Assembly (NCBI RefSeq): GCF_030272615.1
Contig: NC_081410.1
Span: 224,119,415-224,183,414, forward strand
Source: Cryptomeria japonica
Lineage: Eukaryota; Streptophyta; Pinopsida; Cupressales; Cupressaceae
Length of the DNA stretch: 64,000 bases
Direction of reading: 5' to 3'
This document shows positions 12,284 through 22,861 of this stretch, piece after piece; position 1 is the first letter of the stretch, and each line of letters starts with the position of its first letter. Under the pieces are notes generated by a model, which worked only from the letters and a program-made list of their open reading frames with translations, did no database searches and was not told the origin of the DNA. The position numbers and the translations under genes are program-made.

Positions 12284-12570
12284 AGCGCTAGTTTTCAACA
12301 ATAGCGCTACAACCTTAACAATAGCGCTCAATCAGCTCTACAAAAACGCTACAACTGCCAACGCGCTAAAACAACTATACAATAGCGCTACTTTAACTCA
12401 ATAGCGCTCAATTAAGCCCACAATAGCGCTACTTAATCAATCGCGCTAAAACTTGCATACAATAGCACTAATCCCAATCAAAAGCGCTCAAACAAGGGGA
12501 CAATAGCACTATTGCGGTACAATAGCACTAGTTTATGGAGCAAAAGCGCCAAAACCGAAGTTCCAGCGCT
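12284..12570. repeat. Cluster of AGCGCT palindromes upstream of the antisense PMD gene
   Basis: Eight exact AGCGCT hexamers lie at 12284, 12303, 12323, 12384, 12403, 12425, 12483 and 12565, mostly within CAATAGCGCTA/C. Degenerate copies (AGCACT three times, CGCGCT twice, AGCGTT, AACGCT, AGCGCC) fill the gaps at roughly 20-base steps. AGCACT is what CG to CA decay of AGCGCT would give. The cluster lies between the antisense TATA-like box and the PMD start codon. Function unknown. Confidence 0.8.
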
Positions 12571-13121
12571 TTTGCTTCGACTTGACTTGGACTCAGCTAA
12601 AAACCTAGCAAAAATGCACAAAAATTAAGTTTTCGAATTTGCGTACCGCTGGTCTGTAGTCATCTGAGCGTTGGAACCGCCAAACTTGCTCGAATCTATG
12701 CTCAGTGATCGGAATCGGCATCCTAGCTGCTGCTCACTCCTCTAAATGTCCCTATCAGAGCTCTCGTTTTCAACTGGTCGTGGTCACAAATGATCCTGTT
12801 TTCCCCCCTTTCACCCCATTTATACCCTTCGCCGTCACCGTAACTTCTCCCCGCTCACCGCTGTGGTCCCCGTGAACTTCCCGTGCCCCCCATTTCTCCT
12901 TGTTATCCCCGATTTCTTCTATTTTTTACCCGTATGCCTAACTTCTTCTCTTCTATCACCTCGCTACTTTTCATTCTTTTTCGAGAGATCGCCTGATTTT
13001 TCGAAATTTTCTGGCCCATCTCTCGAGGGGGCATACCACCCATTAAATTTACATTTTATGGGGCATTTCTTCACACCAATTTTTTCTTTCTTTGAAACGA
13101 CGCGATAAACCGCACCATCTC
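12571..13121. other. E1 non-coding region before the 3' LTR
   Basis: C/T-rich and moderately GC-rich. Its only notable feature is the antisense TATA-like box listed separately. A short plus-strand open frame (12863-13108) has no recognisable domain and is not called as a gene. Confidence 0.5.
12819..12824 (-). promoter_or_regulatory. Candidate TATA box for antisense PMD transcript
   Basis: On the minus strand the sequence reads GGTATAAATGGGG, about 825 bases upstream of the PMD ATG at 11994. Position and sequence fit a plant core promoter with a long 5' leader or a leader intron. This is inference only; no transcript evidence. Confidence 0.35.
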
Positions 13122-13134
13122 AAAGAGGGGCAAA
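13122..13134 (+). promoter_or_regulatory. E1 polypurine tract
   Basis: AAAGAGGGGCAAA lies immediately before TGTAGTCACAC, the proposed LTR start. A purine-rich tract abutting a TG is the expected plus-strand primer site of an LTR element. Confidence 0.6.
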
Positions 13135-14752
13135 TGTAGTCACACAAATCTGTCCAGCTTAAATAAATATTCACTATTTATTTGATTAAAAATCTACTAG
13201 CCATCAGTTAATTAAATAAATATTTAATTAATTCATTCCCAAACATTCTTCTATTAATTAAATAAATTATTCAATTTATTTTAATTAATTCATTAAACCA
13301 AATACAAATCAATTAAATAAATAAAATCTATTTATTTAATTAAATCCCACTATTCCTCTTTTAAATAAATTAAATTAAACATTTATTTAAATCATTATCC
13401 CCACCCCACTTGCATTTTCCTACAAATGCAACTTGCACACATTTATTGAAATAAATGAATTTTTATTTTAATAAAATCCTATTTTCCCTCACCCACCAAA
13501 TCCATTTGCAAAATCTAATCCCCTTCTAGATTCTTCTAACCCCTTCCTAATTAACCTAATCCATCCCCTAATTATTGTCACATTCCTAAGCAAAATGGAG
13601 TCACTTCTCAAAGACTCCAAAGTCTTTGAAAAGCATTTAATGCTTTGTGTGTTCAACAAATTAATCCCCAAAGTCTTCCAAGACCATTTATGGCTCTTAC
13701 ATGACCATTTATGGCTCTTACATAACCATTTATGGTTATTTCAAACTTGTCTCCCCAAACATTTATTGTTTTGACCATATTCATCTATTTCACATTTGCA
13801 CAAGAGTTTATCCATTGGATAAAAGCTTTATTATTTGAATAAAGAGTTTATTCATTCAACCAACCTTGACTCTAAATCCCAAAGTCATATCAGACATTTA
13901 ATGCTTATTCCCTCTCCTCTCAACCTATCTCACATTCACACTTGTCATCTTGGGATTGGGTTGAAAGCCCTCACATGGATTTGAAATCATTCAATTCTGA
14001 CCCTTGTTGAGATTACTCAATCTCAACCATCCATTGCTCCATTTTTCCTATAAATAGAGCCCATTTCTTCATAATCCAGATCCTGAAAACTTGTATGCAT
14101 TCAAGCTATAGGCATTTTAAGAGAGCATTTAGCATAATTAACTCATGTATTGTTATTTTGGTTAAAATATATCATTTTAGCACCAATAAGCATAGTATTA
14201 GCTTTTCATTTCACATTTAGAGCTATCCTACAATCTCAATCCTCCATAAGCATCCATAGTGCAAAAAGCTGCTGAGAGCTACACTATTTTGGAACTTGGA
14301 GAGGAGAGAAACAAGGGAGAAGAAACTAAAAGCATGTTAGGAGGTATTTGGAGATGCCTCATCATGTTTGCTTTGATAGTTAAATATTCTTGCATATTTT
14401 TAGTGTCTCTCTTGGTATGCCTTTTTAGATTAGTTTTTGATTGACTAACACTAACGGTTTCATGTCTTTTGTGTTATTTATCATTTGCTAACCTTGTGCC
14501 ATTTAGGAGGGCATCAGGAGGTAATAGCAGGTTAATGTTAGAAGAATTGAAAATAAATAGATTAGAAGTTAGATGTTAGAATAGAGTAGGAGAAGAAAAA
14601 ATTGTTGCTAAGACTTGTAAATGGAAGTACTCTTTTCATTGAAGATATGGTGAAAATGTGTTATTTCAACAAGCTACATGGTTTCTATTTCTCATTTGCT
14701 TTCATGTTTCGATTAATTAAAAAATAGGTTTTCAGGACCCGAAACTTTTACA
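13135..14752 (+). repeat. E1 putative 3' LTR
   Basis: Proposed from TGTAGTCA after the polypurine tract to CTTTTACA at 14745-14752, giving TG...CA ends and 1618 bases. No partner LTR is in the window, so the right end is tentative. The strip is AT-rich, contains no ORF of note, and has a well-formed TATA box about 0.9 kb in. Confidence 0.55.
14049..14057 (+). promoter_or_regulatory. TATA box in E1 LTR
   Basis: TATAAATAG within CCTATAAATAGAGCCC is a textbook plant TATA context. Transcription would begin about 30 bases downstream, placing U3 before and R/U5 after it. Confidence 0.6.
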
Positions 14753-14878
14753 TCATAGATAGAGAAAAAACACCGAGAAGAACATAACAGAAGAGTCCGT
14801 AGACAAAAAGACTGGCCAAAAGATCAGGGAACAGAAATAACAACTTAACAAAAAAACAACAAAGAAATAGGGAATGCG

Positions 14879-15265
14879 CTACACAGTGATTTTCTTTAGC
14901 AGATCCTCCGCCTTTATAACCAGCTCATCATAGGTGGCCCCGATAGCTTTCAGGTCTTCCAGATCCTTGTTTGGTTTCTTTTGCTTCCTCTTGCCTCTGG
15001 TGCGGGTTCTGGGACCTTGAGCTTCCCCTGTTCCTTCAGCTTCTAGTTCTAAGTCCTAGATTTCCTTTTTGTCATGCATCTTGCTGATGAGGGTCTGGGT
15101 GTTGTTGGCCGAGATCTTCAAAATACTTAGGCTCTGTTCAGTGATGTTCTTCAGGCACTCCTCAATTTTATCAACTTTGGTGACAGTGTCCAAGAGGGTT
15201 TTTTTCGCTAGTGTCCGCAAGGCTTTTTCTATCCAGCATCTCCTCATTTACTTTCATGTTGATTA
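14879..15265 (-). pseudogene. Unknown ORF tail, coiled coil plus basic region
   Basis: Reading leftwards from about 15265, a helical segment (VTKVDKIEECLKNITEQ) is followed after one TAG (15056-15058) by an acidic then basic linker (RTRTRGKRKQKKPNKD). It ends ATYDELVIKAEDLLKKITV at TAG 14879-14881. A frameshift near 15197 separates the MKVNEEMLDRKSLADTSEK start from the rest. I do not recognise the family. The style (coiled coil, basic NLS-like patch) recalls ORF2 of E11 and other retroelement accessory ORFs, but I cannot show homology. Confidence 0.45.
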
Positions 15266-15861
15266 GTTGAATGATAGAGAATTGTGCATAATTTATGGTG
15301 AAATTCCTAATTCATACCACTAGCAGGTTGTTGATTGCAAATTAGCCTTATGTGGTCAACTGGAATACTTGAATGAGCTTACGTTCAATTTTTATTCAAT
15401 CATTGATATGGATTCAATTAATGGTGTCTATGCTTGATAATGATTTGAAAATATCTAATTTCCTTAGGAGATCACACTAAGCTTTGTGAAGTTGCTTCTT
15501 TAAATGTCAAAACAAGGTTTAGTGGGGTTTCACGAAAGATTATTCATCGTTTCTTGCATTCTTAGGAGTAGTGTAGTCTTCCTAAACACATCTCTTTTTC
15601 TCTTTCTTCATTCTCCAAGCAAGTAGTTAGAATCTAAGTTCTAGCAATTCAAGCATTCAAGTATTCAATGTAAGTTCCCTTGGATTACCAACAATCACAT
15701 CAACCAATTAAGCTTATCCACAAAGTGAGACCTGACAATAGGAACCTTGGAGTCTTCCAATTGATCACATAGTTTAGCATTTGGGAAGATCTTATTCAAG
15801 AGAGGATAAGATACTTTTGGTTATTTTATTCTGTGTTTGATTGTGGCTAAAAAACACATCA
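15266..15861. other. Unassigned AT-rich stretch
   Basis: No ORF, repeat or LTR terminus could be supported. It lies between the unknown ORF tail and a minus-strand Tat fragment and is probably degraded retroelement non-coding sequence. Confidence 0.4.
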
Positions 15862-16209
15862 ACATGATGCAATCTTCTTGTGGTGTGACAAAAAGTATGC
15901 CTAGGCCTACTCCATGCTGTGTGAAGGATCCATCAAAATAAATTTTACATAACTTAGATTGTGTCACTATGAGGATGGATTCATTTGGAAACTCTCAAAT
16001 GAGAAGAAAATCATCAAATTATTGGTGCATCTGCTAGCTGGTCTGCAATGACTTGTTCCTTTATAGATTTTCTATTGTCATACTCAATATCAAACTCACT
16101 TAAGATCATCACCATTTAGCCAATCTATTTGTAAGAGTTGTTTTGTTGAGTAGGTACTTGAGTGGTTCAATTCTTTATACAAGCTTGGTCTTATGAGTTT
16201 GCATATAGT
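15862..16209 (-). pseudogene. pol: E2: Tat-lineage RNase H/aRNase H fragment
   Basis: Reading leftwards from 16209, EPLKYLLNKTTL...LAKW matches the end of RNase H in E1 (DPLKYLLSKAAL...LAKW). A one-base loss follows LAKW, then DQLADAP. The start of the archaeal-type RNase H is YFDGSFTQHGVGLGILFVTP. Stops and the indel show it is dead. Homology ends near 15862. The right edge coincides with the start of the E3 LTR, so E3 probably inserted into this older element. Confidence 0.8.
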
Positions 16210-18615
16210 TGTTGGCATTGTGTTGTCATTGATGTCAACCGATATAGCATAAAGCAGGACAACTGGTATGAGAAAATAGTTGATATGCTGTTAGTGTTAT
16301 CCACCGACTGTGTGAACATTGAAGCCACCAGGTAAGCATGTTGGAGTAACTGGTTTACATGTCAGTATTGGAAAGAAGGAACCAGTTTGTGAGTATGCAT
16401 GTTGATGCTAAACAAGCATGATAGAGAAGTGACCGGTGAGTGATGATAACCAGAAAGGGTGTGACCGATAGAGATCATTGCAGTATGATCTAATGAAGGG
16501 TTAGCAGTGCAACTAATATGCTAGTATGAGGTCAACTAGCAGGACTCCTACCGAGAAAGAGAAGGTTGACAAAGTATGTGCTGTTTTAGTGAGCAAAGAT
16601 GACATATGGAAAAGCTACCGGGACATATGTCAAGTGGAAGAGGTATCCTTTGTTGAGTGAAGTCACATCATTACCGACAGGGGACTTAGATCTTCCTCCA
16701 CTGGTGTTTATCAATTGAAGTGCAATTGTCTATTCCTCCCCTCTGATAAATGGTAATACCTTGCTTACCCCACAACATACATGACATACATCATGATTCT
16801 CTGTGATAAGTTAGTTAGAGTAAGCAAAGGCAGGTGATTGGATGCATAGCTCGGTTGACTAAAGAGAAAGATGAGGATTCCTCCAGAGGATAAGTTCAGA
16901 GATGTGCACTGGATCAACATGAGAAGACATGATGTGCTACCAAGGCAGAGAAGGAAGAGTTAATATGGTAGGTTTGCCTCCTTGACAAATTGGTTGAGAA
17001 GAGAACCAGTCAAATGAAGATGAGGCTTTGCAGTTGCACACATGGAGTTACTGATATGCAGATGGAAAGTGGTGTTGCCACATATGCATAATAGTTGGAG
17101 ATGGATGGCATGAAGATATCATGCACACTACTGGTATGAAGGCAAAAACATACCAATTGGTAAACAAGGAGGATACTGACATACAACCAAGTGGACAAAA
17201 AGACAAAAGTGAAGTGCTCTCAGTCTGATAAAGATGCACATGATGAGTCATCCTAGATTGCTGCCGAGAACCAACATGGTTTATGAGCAAGCTGACAAGA
17301 TCCATGAACACAAGGAGAAGGAAAGAAGGTTAACTAGCAAGGGAAGATGTACCAATAGGGTTAGAGAATCAGTAGTGTTAGTTGTCTGGTAGGTGTGCAC
17401 CGGTTGAGTGTTTGGTCGGTGATCCTATCTGAATCGACATAGAGGTCTAAACTAAGATGGATACTGACAGGGATGCCATGTGGAGTTGAAGTGGAAAGCT
17501 TGCAGAGGTTGGTGAAGTGCCATGTCAGTGATGTTGTTGGTATTTGGTCGATATTTAATGTTGATTGCAAAAATCATGGGAGACATTGCAGAGGTGTGTG
17601 GCTCGAGGAAGGTCGAACATAGGTGATCGATGCAAAGTGTACAGGTGCAGAATGAGGTTGGTTGCCGATTGACTATTCGTGTTTGCTAAGTTTAGCAAAT
17701 GTGCCTTGGAAGGAAGAAGATATGGTAGGAGAGGCTTGATTGCTTGCAAGTTATTCATCCTCACGCAAAACAAGATCTGATTGGATTTGATTGACCTCAT
17801 GATCAATGGAAGAAACCCTTGCATGACAATAATTTGAAGGTATGTTTTGGTGGGAAAGCTTAGTAATAAGTATGAAGGCAAAAGACCATATTCGATGACG
17901 TTGATTGGTGAAGGAGAGTGATCCTGAGAAGGGAAAAGAGGAGATAAGGCTGAGAAGAGTCAAGGAACTCAACATCTGAAGAAAAGAGCTAGTATGGAAG
18001 GTTAAACTGGTGAGAGGGTTTAACAGTGGCTTAACTGGCAAGATCAGACAAACTAACAAACTGCAAAGTGAGTTGCAGAGGTGGAAACTGACAGTATTCA
18101 GGCCAAATGGAAGGTAGTGAAGAGTGAAGCAGCTGCATGTGTGTATGGGAGAGAAGATCTGACAGGTAGTGAGGAAAGAAATGATAAACCAATGAGAAGA
18201 GTAACCGAGATGTTCTGACTGATCATCCAATAGGAAGAGGTAGAACCATTGTGTCAGCAACAACAAGTAAAGGTGAGTAGAGAGATTGAGAGAGAGATAT
18301 AAAGAAGAGTAGAAATAAACCGGTGAGGTAGAGGAGGTGAGAAAACAATAGGATAAAGTGTATGCCATGGTTACAAGATTCAGTTGTAATTAGACTATTA
18401 CTTTTGTAATTGATTATGTACAAGATAGATCACTGAGTTGGAGCTCAGTGTAGGGGTTGGTGCCCTAAAGAAGGAGTGGTACTCCTTGGGTTGGTGCTCT
18501 AAATGTTGTAACCAAAGGTTTTCACTATGAGGCTGGATTGGAGCAGTAGACTCCAGTAGCATTTCTCATCGAGGTTTTTCCCATCTTGGGTTTTACTTGT
18601 ATATATCGGTGTTAT
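16210..18615 (+). repeat. E3 5' LTR, part 1
   Basis: It starts TGTTGGCATTGTG and carries TTGTCATTGATGTCAA 15-31 bases in, a box shared with other copia-type LTRs here. Reading frames on the minus strand (about 17010-18420) are C/T-rich shadows with no domains. A TATA-like TATAAAG is at 18298. The last five bases, GTTAT, are the target-site duplication of E4. Confidence 0.65.
18298..18304 (+). promoter_or_regulatory. Candidate TATA box in E3 LTR
   Basis: TATAAAG within GAGATATAAAGAAGAG precedes the stretch of repeated 'ggttggtgc' text typical of the transcribed LTR part in these elements. Confidence 0.4.
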
Positions 18616-18983
18616 TATAGGAGTTGAGAAAATACAACACCACAGGAGCCCAAATAATCTCTGCAAGCTGAAAAACCTGTTACAAGGAGAAGCAATGAAG
18701 CAAATCACAGAAGGAAAGAATACACAGGAAAAATATGCTCCAAAAGATGAGAGCTCAATAATCTCCAAAATGTATTGTCAATAATAATCCTTCTTCATAC
18801 AATGAAAAGAAAGAACTCAACCTTTAATAGGTCAAGAAACCCTAAAAGGGAAAACCTAGGTTTGCACATAATAATTAATTATATGCACCTAAAGTTATCT
18901 TAAATGTAAAAAAGATAAAGGAAACTTAAATAATTAAACAAATATTATTTAATTAATCAAGTAAATACCCGAATACTCTAACA
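18616..18983 (-). repeat. E4 left LTR (3' LTR in element sense)
   Basis: Aligned by eye to 20970-21347 with roughly a dozen substitutions and a few short indels in about 370 bases, so the insertion is not recent. Followed on the plus strand by CCCCCCTTAAG, the complement of a G-rich polypurine tract. Confidence 0.85.
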
Positions 18984-20957
18984 CCCCCCCTTAAGCTAGA
19001 CTTAGGGAGAAGCTAAAACCTAAAACAACTATTGAAAGCAATAAAGATGGGTCCCGATAACAAGGCCTGATTAGGTACCCAAATACAATGAAATCTCTAT
19101 GAACTGGAGAAATAGAGAAAACCACATGGGAACAAAACTCTACTCCAAAAAGAGATAAAAAGAACACCACTAAAGCATGAAGAACTTGCAAACTCTGTCG
19201 AAGAATAACTACTGATCTGAAGAACCTCCACTGAAATAGAACATGACCAGGTAGATAAGACTGTAATCTGCATGAGTGCCCTCAAATGACACTACTCGAA
19301 TTAGGAGGAAAACAAGACAAAAACAACTGAAATCGAAGATACAGATGGCATGAGAAACCAAAGCCTGAAAAGCTGATCAATCGAACCACGGAAGTAGTAG
19401 AACCAACAGGATAAACCTCCCCATAATGCGAAAGTGGGAGAGGGACATGAACACTGAAAAGGACAACTAAAAACAACTGCATGACAAAGAACCAAGAACA
19501 TCAAAGGTGCTGAGACACATCATCATGAGGCGAATGTTGTGGAAGGAACACTCACTGGACAAAGGAAGATGACAAACAACAGGCAAACATCAACCCCCTC
19601 ATGACACTTGATCAATAGTGCATGTACAACAAGACACAAGATATGCAAGATTCCAAGTAAACAATGCATGATGGCACTTTATCTCAGTGCGTTTGCATAA
19701 ATACAAGATACAATGATAAGAAGACTGGAAATAGAAACGTGAACTAAAATAGAGACACCCTACTCAGAGAAAAGATCCCAGGACTTGAAACAACCACGAT
19801 ATTCACCAAAGTGCTGAAAAGAAAAAAACTAAATGAAATATGCATGGAGCAGAATCTAGAAATAAAACTCATATGGCTGGAAAGTACACAACAAATGCTT
19901 TCAAAAAATATAAAATTTTCAAAAAACGGAGGTCGAATGCTCATTCTATGGCTCCCAGAGTGCAAAAACTAGACCTCACTTTGACTGGAAAAAAACACAA
20001 TCAAATAGCAAAATTGGAAAAAATTACCAACACCATAAGGTCAGCCTCGGAACCAGCTTTTCGACACCTATTCGTTTTCAAAAAAATGATTCCGTATGCC
20101 CAAGATAGAGCCAAAAAACCAAATCCCCCCTGAAAAATGCCAAAAAAGAGAGTCTAGTGGCTTGTTTGGTCAGAGGTGGCTAGGGAGTGGTGCTTCGGTG
20201 GTCGGCGGCTGAATCTAGTGGTCGGGTGGTGCAGGGAGGCTACGGGCGGTGCTAGGGGGCCGGGCATGGGCGGTGGGCCGGGGAGTTGAGCAGCGACCGG
20301 GAGTTGCATGGTCGAGCAGAGGTTGGGAGGTGCAGCAGCGGCGGGGCTGAGAAGTGGTGGCCGCAGGGAGATCGCCGCAGGCGGTGGTGGCTGGCGGAGG
20401 CTGCAATGGCGGTGGAGCCGAGAGGAGCACGGGCGGTCGGGGAGGCAGGGCTGTCGGTGGGAGCTGCATGGCCGGCGAGGGGCCGGGGGCTGGACTGATA
20501 GGTCTGGTTGCCGTACGGCGGCCAGACTGTTAGCTCGGTACCCTGCGCAATGCAAAACCTCCAAAATTTTTTTTTTTTTGTTTTTTTAGAAAAAAAAACA
20601 ACTATCGCCTTTTGACTTTTAAAATTTTTTTTTTTTTCAAAAAAATCAAATTTCGGCCTGCATACCGTAAAAAGGCAAAAAAATTATTTTATGAAATTTT
20701 TTCTCGAACTGCGTGCCAGGGCCGTACGGTTTGGATCTGAGAAAAAATTTCACCTAGAGGCTCAAGAACCAAAATAGGTCAAATTTTATATTACCATAGG
20801 GGTTTTTGGACCTTCTGAGCACGATGGTGTGGTCTGTTTAGGCCTAAAGTGCTAAAAAAAAGGTCAAACCCTTGGTACATAAAAAATTCCTGAAACCCCA
20901 GATCTGCTTCCAAAGCCAAAAATTCTCAAAACAAGAACAAGTAGCTTCAGATCTGAA
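18984..20957 (-). other. E4 interior, no supported protein
   Basis: Mostly AT-rich without recognisable domains. A sharply GC-rich patch at about 20160-20540 gives overlapping open frames on both strands (Pro/Ala/Arg-rich on minus, Gly/Arg-rich on plus), which look compositional rather than coding. A homopolymer-rich A/T stretch borders it at 20560-20700. Confidence 0.55.
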
Positions 20958-20969
20958 GCTTTGATACCA

Positions 20970-21347
20970 TATAGGAGTTGAGAAAATACAACACCATAGG
21001 AGCCCAAATAATCTCTGCAAGCTGAAAAACCTGTTACAAGGAGAAGCAATGAAGCAAATCACAGAAGGAAAGAATACACAGGAAAAATATGCTCCAAAAG
21101 ATGAGAGCTCAATAATCTCCAAAATGTATTGTCAATAATAATCCTTCTTCATACAATGAAAAGAAAAAACTCAACCTTTAATAGGTCAGGAAACCCTAAA
21201 AGGGAAAACCTAGGTTTGCACATAATAATTAATTAAAATAATTAATTATATGCACCTAAAGTTAGCTTAAGTGTAAAAGAGATAAAGGGAACTTAAATAA
21301 TTAAACAAATGTTTAATTAATCAAGTAAATACTCGAATACTCTAACA
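20970..21347 (-). repeat. E4 right LTR (5' LTR in element sense)
   Basis: Partner of 18616-18983. The minus-strand primer binding site TGGTATCAAAGC (tRNA-iMet type) immediately follows it at 20958-20969. Outer flank GTTAT completes the target duplication. Confidence 0.85.
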
Positions 21348-21352
21348 GTTAT

Positions 21353-21519
21353 GTGATGTGCCATTTGTGTGGTTGAATTGTGTTGTCTAGTTTTATCTTA
21401 CTGGTAGGTTTTCTTGATTCTTAGGTTGGTAACCAATAATCTCTCTTGGAGATAAAAGGATTAAGGGTTTTAGAAATTACTGATTCACCCCCCCTCTCAG
21501 TGGAATCTTGTGTTCAACA
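21353..21519 (+). repeat. E3 5' LTR, part 2
   Basis: Resumes E3 after E4 and its second GTTAT (21348-21352). It ends CACCCCCCCTCTCAG...TTCAACA, complementary in its tips to the TGTTG start at 16210. The primer site TGGTATGAGAGC (one mismatch to the common TGGTATCAGAGC) is at 21522-21533. Confidence 0.7.
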
Positions 21520-21591
21520 ATTGGTATGAGAGCATAGGTTCGCGATTGATAAGATTTCTCTAGCTTGGGTAGATTCCAATATTTGAACACA

Positions 21592-22763
21592 ATGGTCTGT
21601 TTAGTGTGACCTCTACTCTAGTGTTTGATGGTTCAAAATTTTCTGTTTGGATTTGTAGGATGGAAGTCTCCCTGTTATCCCTTGGGTTTGATGTATGGAT
21701 GTCAGTAGTAAATGGATGGCCTGGTAAAGTTAATCCTCCCACCGGTCCTGAAGAAGAAAGGAGAAACAAATGTAATGATGAAGTTATGGAGGCCATACTC
21801 AGTGGGCTATTCGGTGATGTCTCCTCAAAGGTAGACAGATGCAGATCTACTAAAAGCCTATTGGATAGATTGAAGAAAATTTATGGCAATGAAACTTGCA
21901 CTGGAGAACCATTTTATGGAAACAAGAAAAGAAATGAAGCACATGTGTCTGCAGATGATGAAGGTAGATGATCTGTTACCAACATCAGAAACGATGAAGA
22001 GGAAAATCACCTCTTTAGGGATCAAGAATCTAAAGATGAGAGGCACACATCAGAGAGTATTCATGCTGATCACTCTTACCGACAAGATGTGTTTAGAAGT
22101 GATGATGAAGATGAAGCCGAAGTTGATCTTGAACGTGAATTGGTAAGTGCACTAGAAGAGTTGCAAAATGTTAGAAAGAAATTTAAGAGGTACACAGATT
22201 CAATTCATGAAGAATGTAGCCAGTTGAGAATATGCCTTGAAGAATCAAACAATAATATCTGCATATTGACATCTGAACTAGAAGAGGCAAAATGATTGAC
22301 TAGTGAATTGAAATCAATGTTTGTTGCTAAGGAGAGAAGATGTGAGGAACTCCGACTAGAAGTGGAGACAAAGGACAAAGATTGTAAGGACCTAAAAGGA
22401 GAAATGGAGAACATCAAGAAAGACCTTGAGAAGTGTCAAAATAAGCTCAAGGTAAGGATCCAGTATGATGGTAACACTGAGACCTTGGACAAAATGTTGA
22501 GTAAACAAAAACACACCAATGATGTCGAAGGATTAGGATATGCTGCTGGTGAATGCTCCACAAGTGAGGATGTCTCTCACAAGGACATTCAGTTTGTCTC
22601 CTCTAATAGAGATAAAAAGGGTCAGACCTTCATAGTTCGAAGTGCACCAAGAAAGAAGGTTGACCTAGCAACAACTGTTAAGGACTTGAGGCTAAAAATG
22701 AAGATCGGTGCAACAAGAAGAAATAATGTAGATCCTAAAGGAAAAATAAAGACAAGAAGATAG
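21592..22763 (+). pseudogene. gag: E3 gag fragment
   Basis: From ATG 21592 there is a one-base loss before STLVFDGSKFSVW. Then comes the copia gag (UBN2-type) start (RMEVSLLSLGFDVW) and a likely internal deletion after KKIYGNE. An acidic coiled-coil region follows (DLERELVSALEELQNVRKKF and LEEAK), homologous to E5 gag at 37373-37615. In-frame TGAs at 21969-21971 and 22293-22295 fit CGA to TGA; at the second, E5 has Arg. No CCHC knuckle or pol remains. Confidence 0.72.
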
Positions 22764-22861
22764 GTTCATCAGAAAAAAGATTGTAAGAAGGAAACCTAAG
22801 AGACTCGCCACTAGTGGCAGACAAAGAGATGCAACACCCCGGAGAAGTAGAAGTGGACAAG

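Larger units (their letters stand above)
1..14752 (+). mobile_element. E1: Tat-lineage Ty3 LTR retrotransposon, 5' end outside window
   Basis: Domain order on the plus strand is gag, protease, G-patch, RT, RNase H, a second archaeal-type RNase H, then integrase. This is followed by about 5.9 kb of 3' region and a putative 3' LTR. The dual RNase H places it in the Tat lineage (established family trait). The 5' LTR and primer site lie before position 1. The 3' region is unusually long and carries an antisense plant mobile domain gene. Several stop codons and one indel make this copy non-functional. Element identity is secure; the exact 3' end is an inference from TG/CA ends and a polypurine tract. 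Confidence 0.88.
18616..21347 (-). mobile_element. E4: small non-autonomous LTR retrotransposon nested in the E3 LTR
   Basis: Two direct repeats of 368 and 378 bases (18616-18983, 20970-21347) flank a 2-kb interior. A 5-base target duplication GTTAT lies outside (18611-18615, 21348-21352). On the minus strand the LTR begins TGTTAGAG and ends CTCCTATA, a non-canonical TG...TA. The primer site (minus strand TGGTATCAAAGC, 20958-20969) directly abuts the LTR, and a G-run polypurine tract (18984-18990) abuts the other LTR. No gag or pol domain is seen in the interior, so it must have been mobilised in trans. Confidence 0.85.
16210..22860 (+). mobile_element. E3: truncated Ty1/copia-type element, 5' LTR split by E4
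   Basis: Parts are a 5' LTR beginning TGTTGGCATTG at 16210 and interrupted by E4 after 18615, its remainder from 21353 to 21519, a primer site at 21522, and a gag fragment to about 22763. The element is cut off near 22860, where a minus-strand gag of E5 begins. No pol survives. Gag similarity to E5 and the tRNA-iMet-type primer site support the copia assignment. Confidence 0.72.

Noticed and set aside
17010-18423. Several minus-strand open frames of 60-205 codons
   Set aside because: They lie within the E3 LTR, are Ser/Leu/Thr-rich from C/T-rich composition, overlap each other in different frames and show no domain.
20154-20589. Pro/Ala-rich (minus) and Gly/Arg-rich (plus) open frames in E4
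   Set aside because: All frames are open because the strip is GC-rich; no domain and no support from E4 structure.
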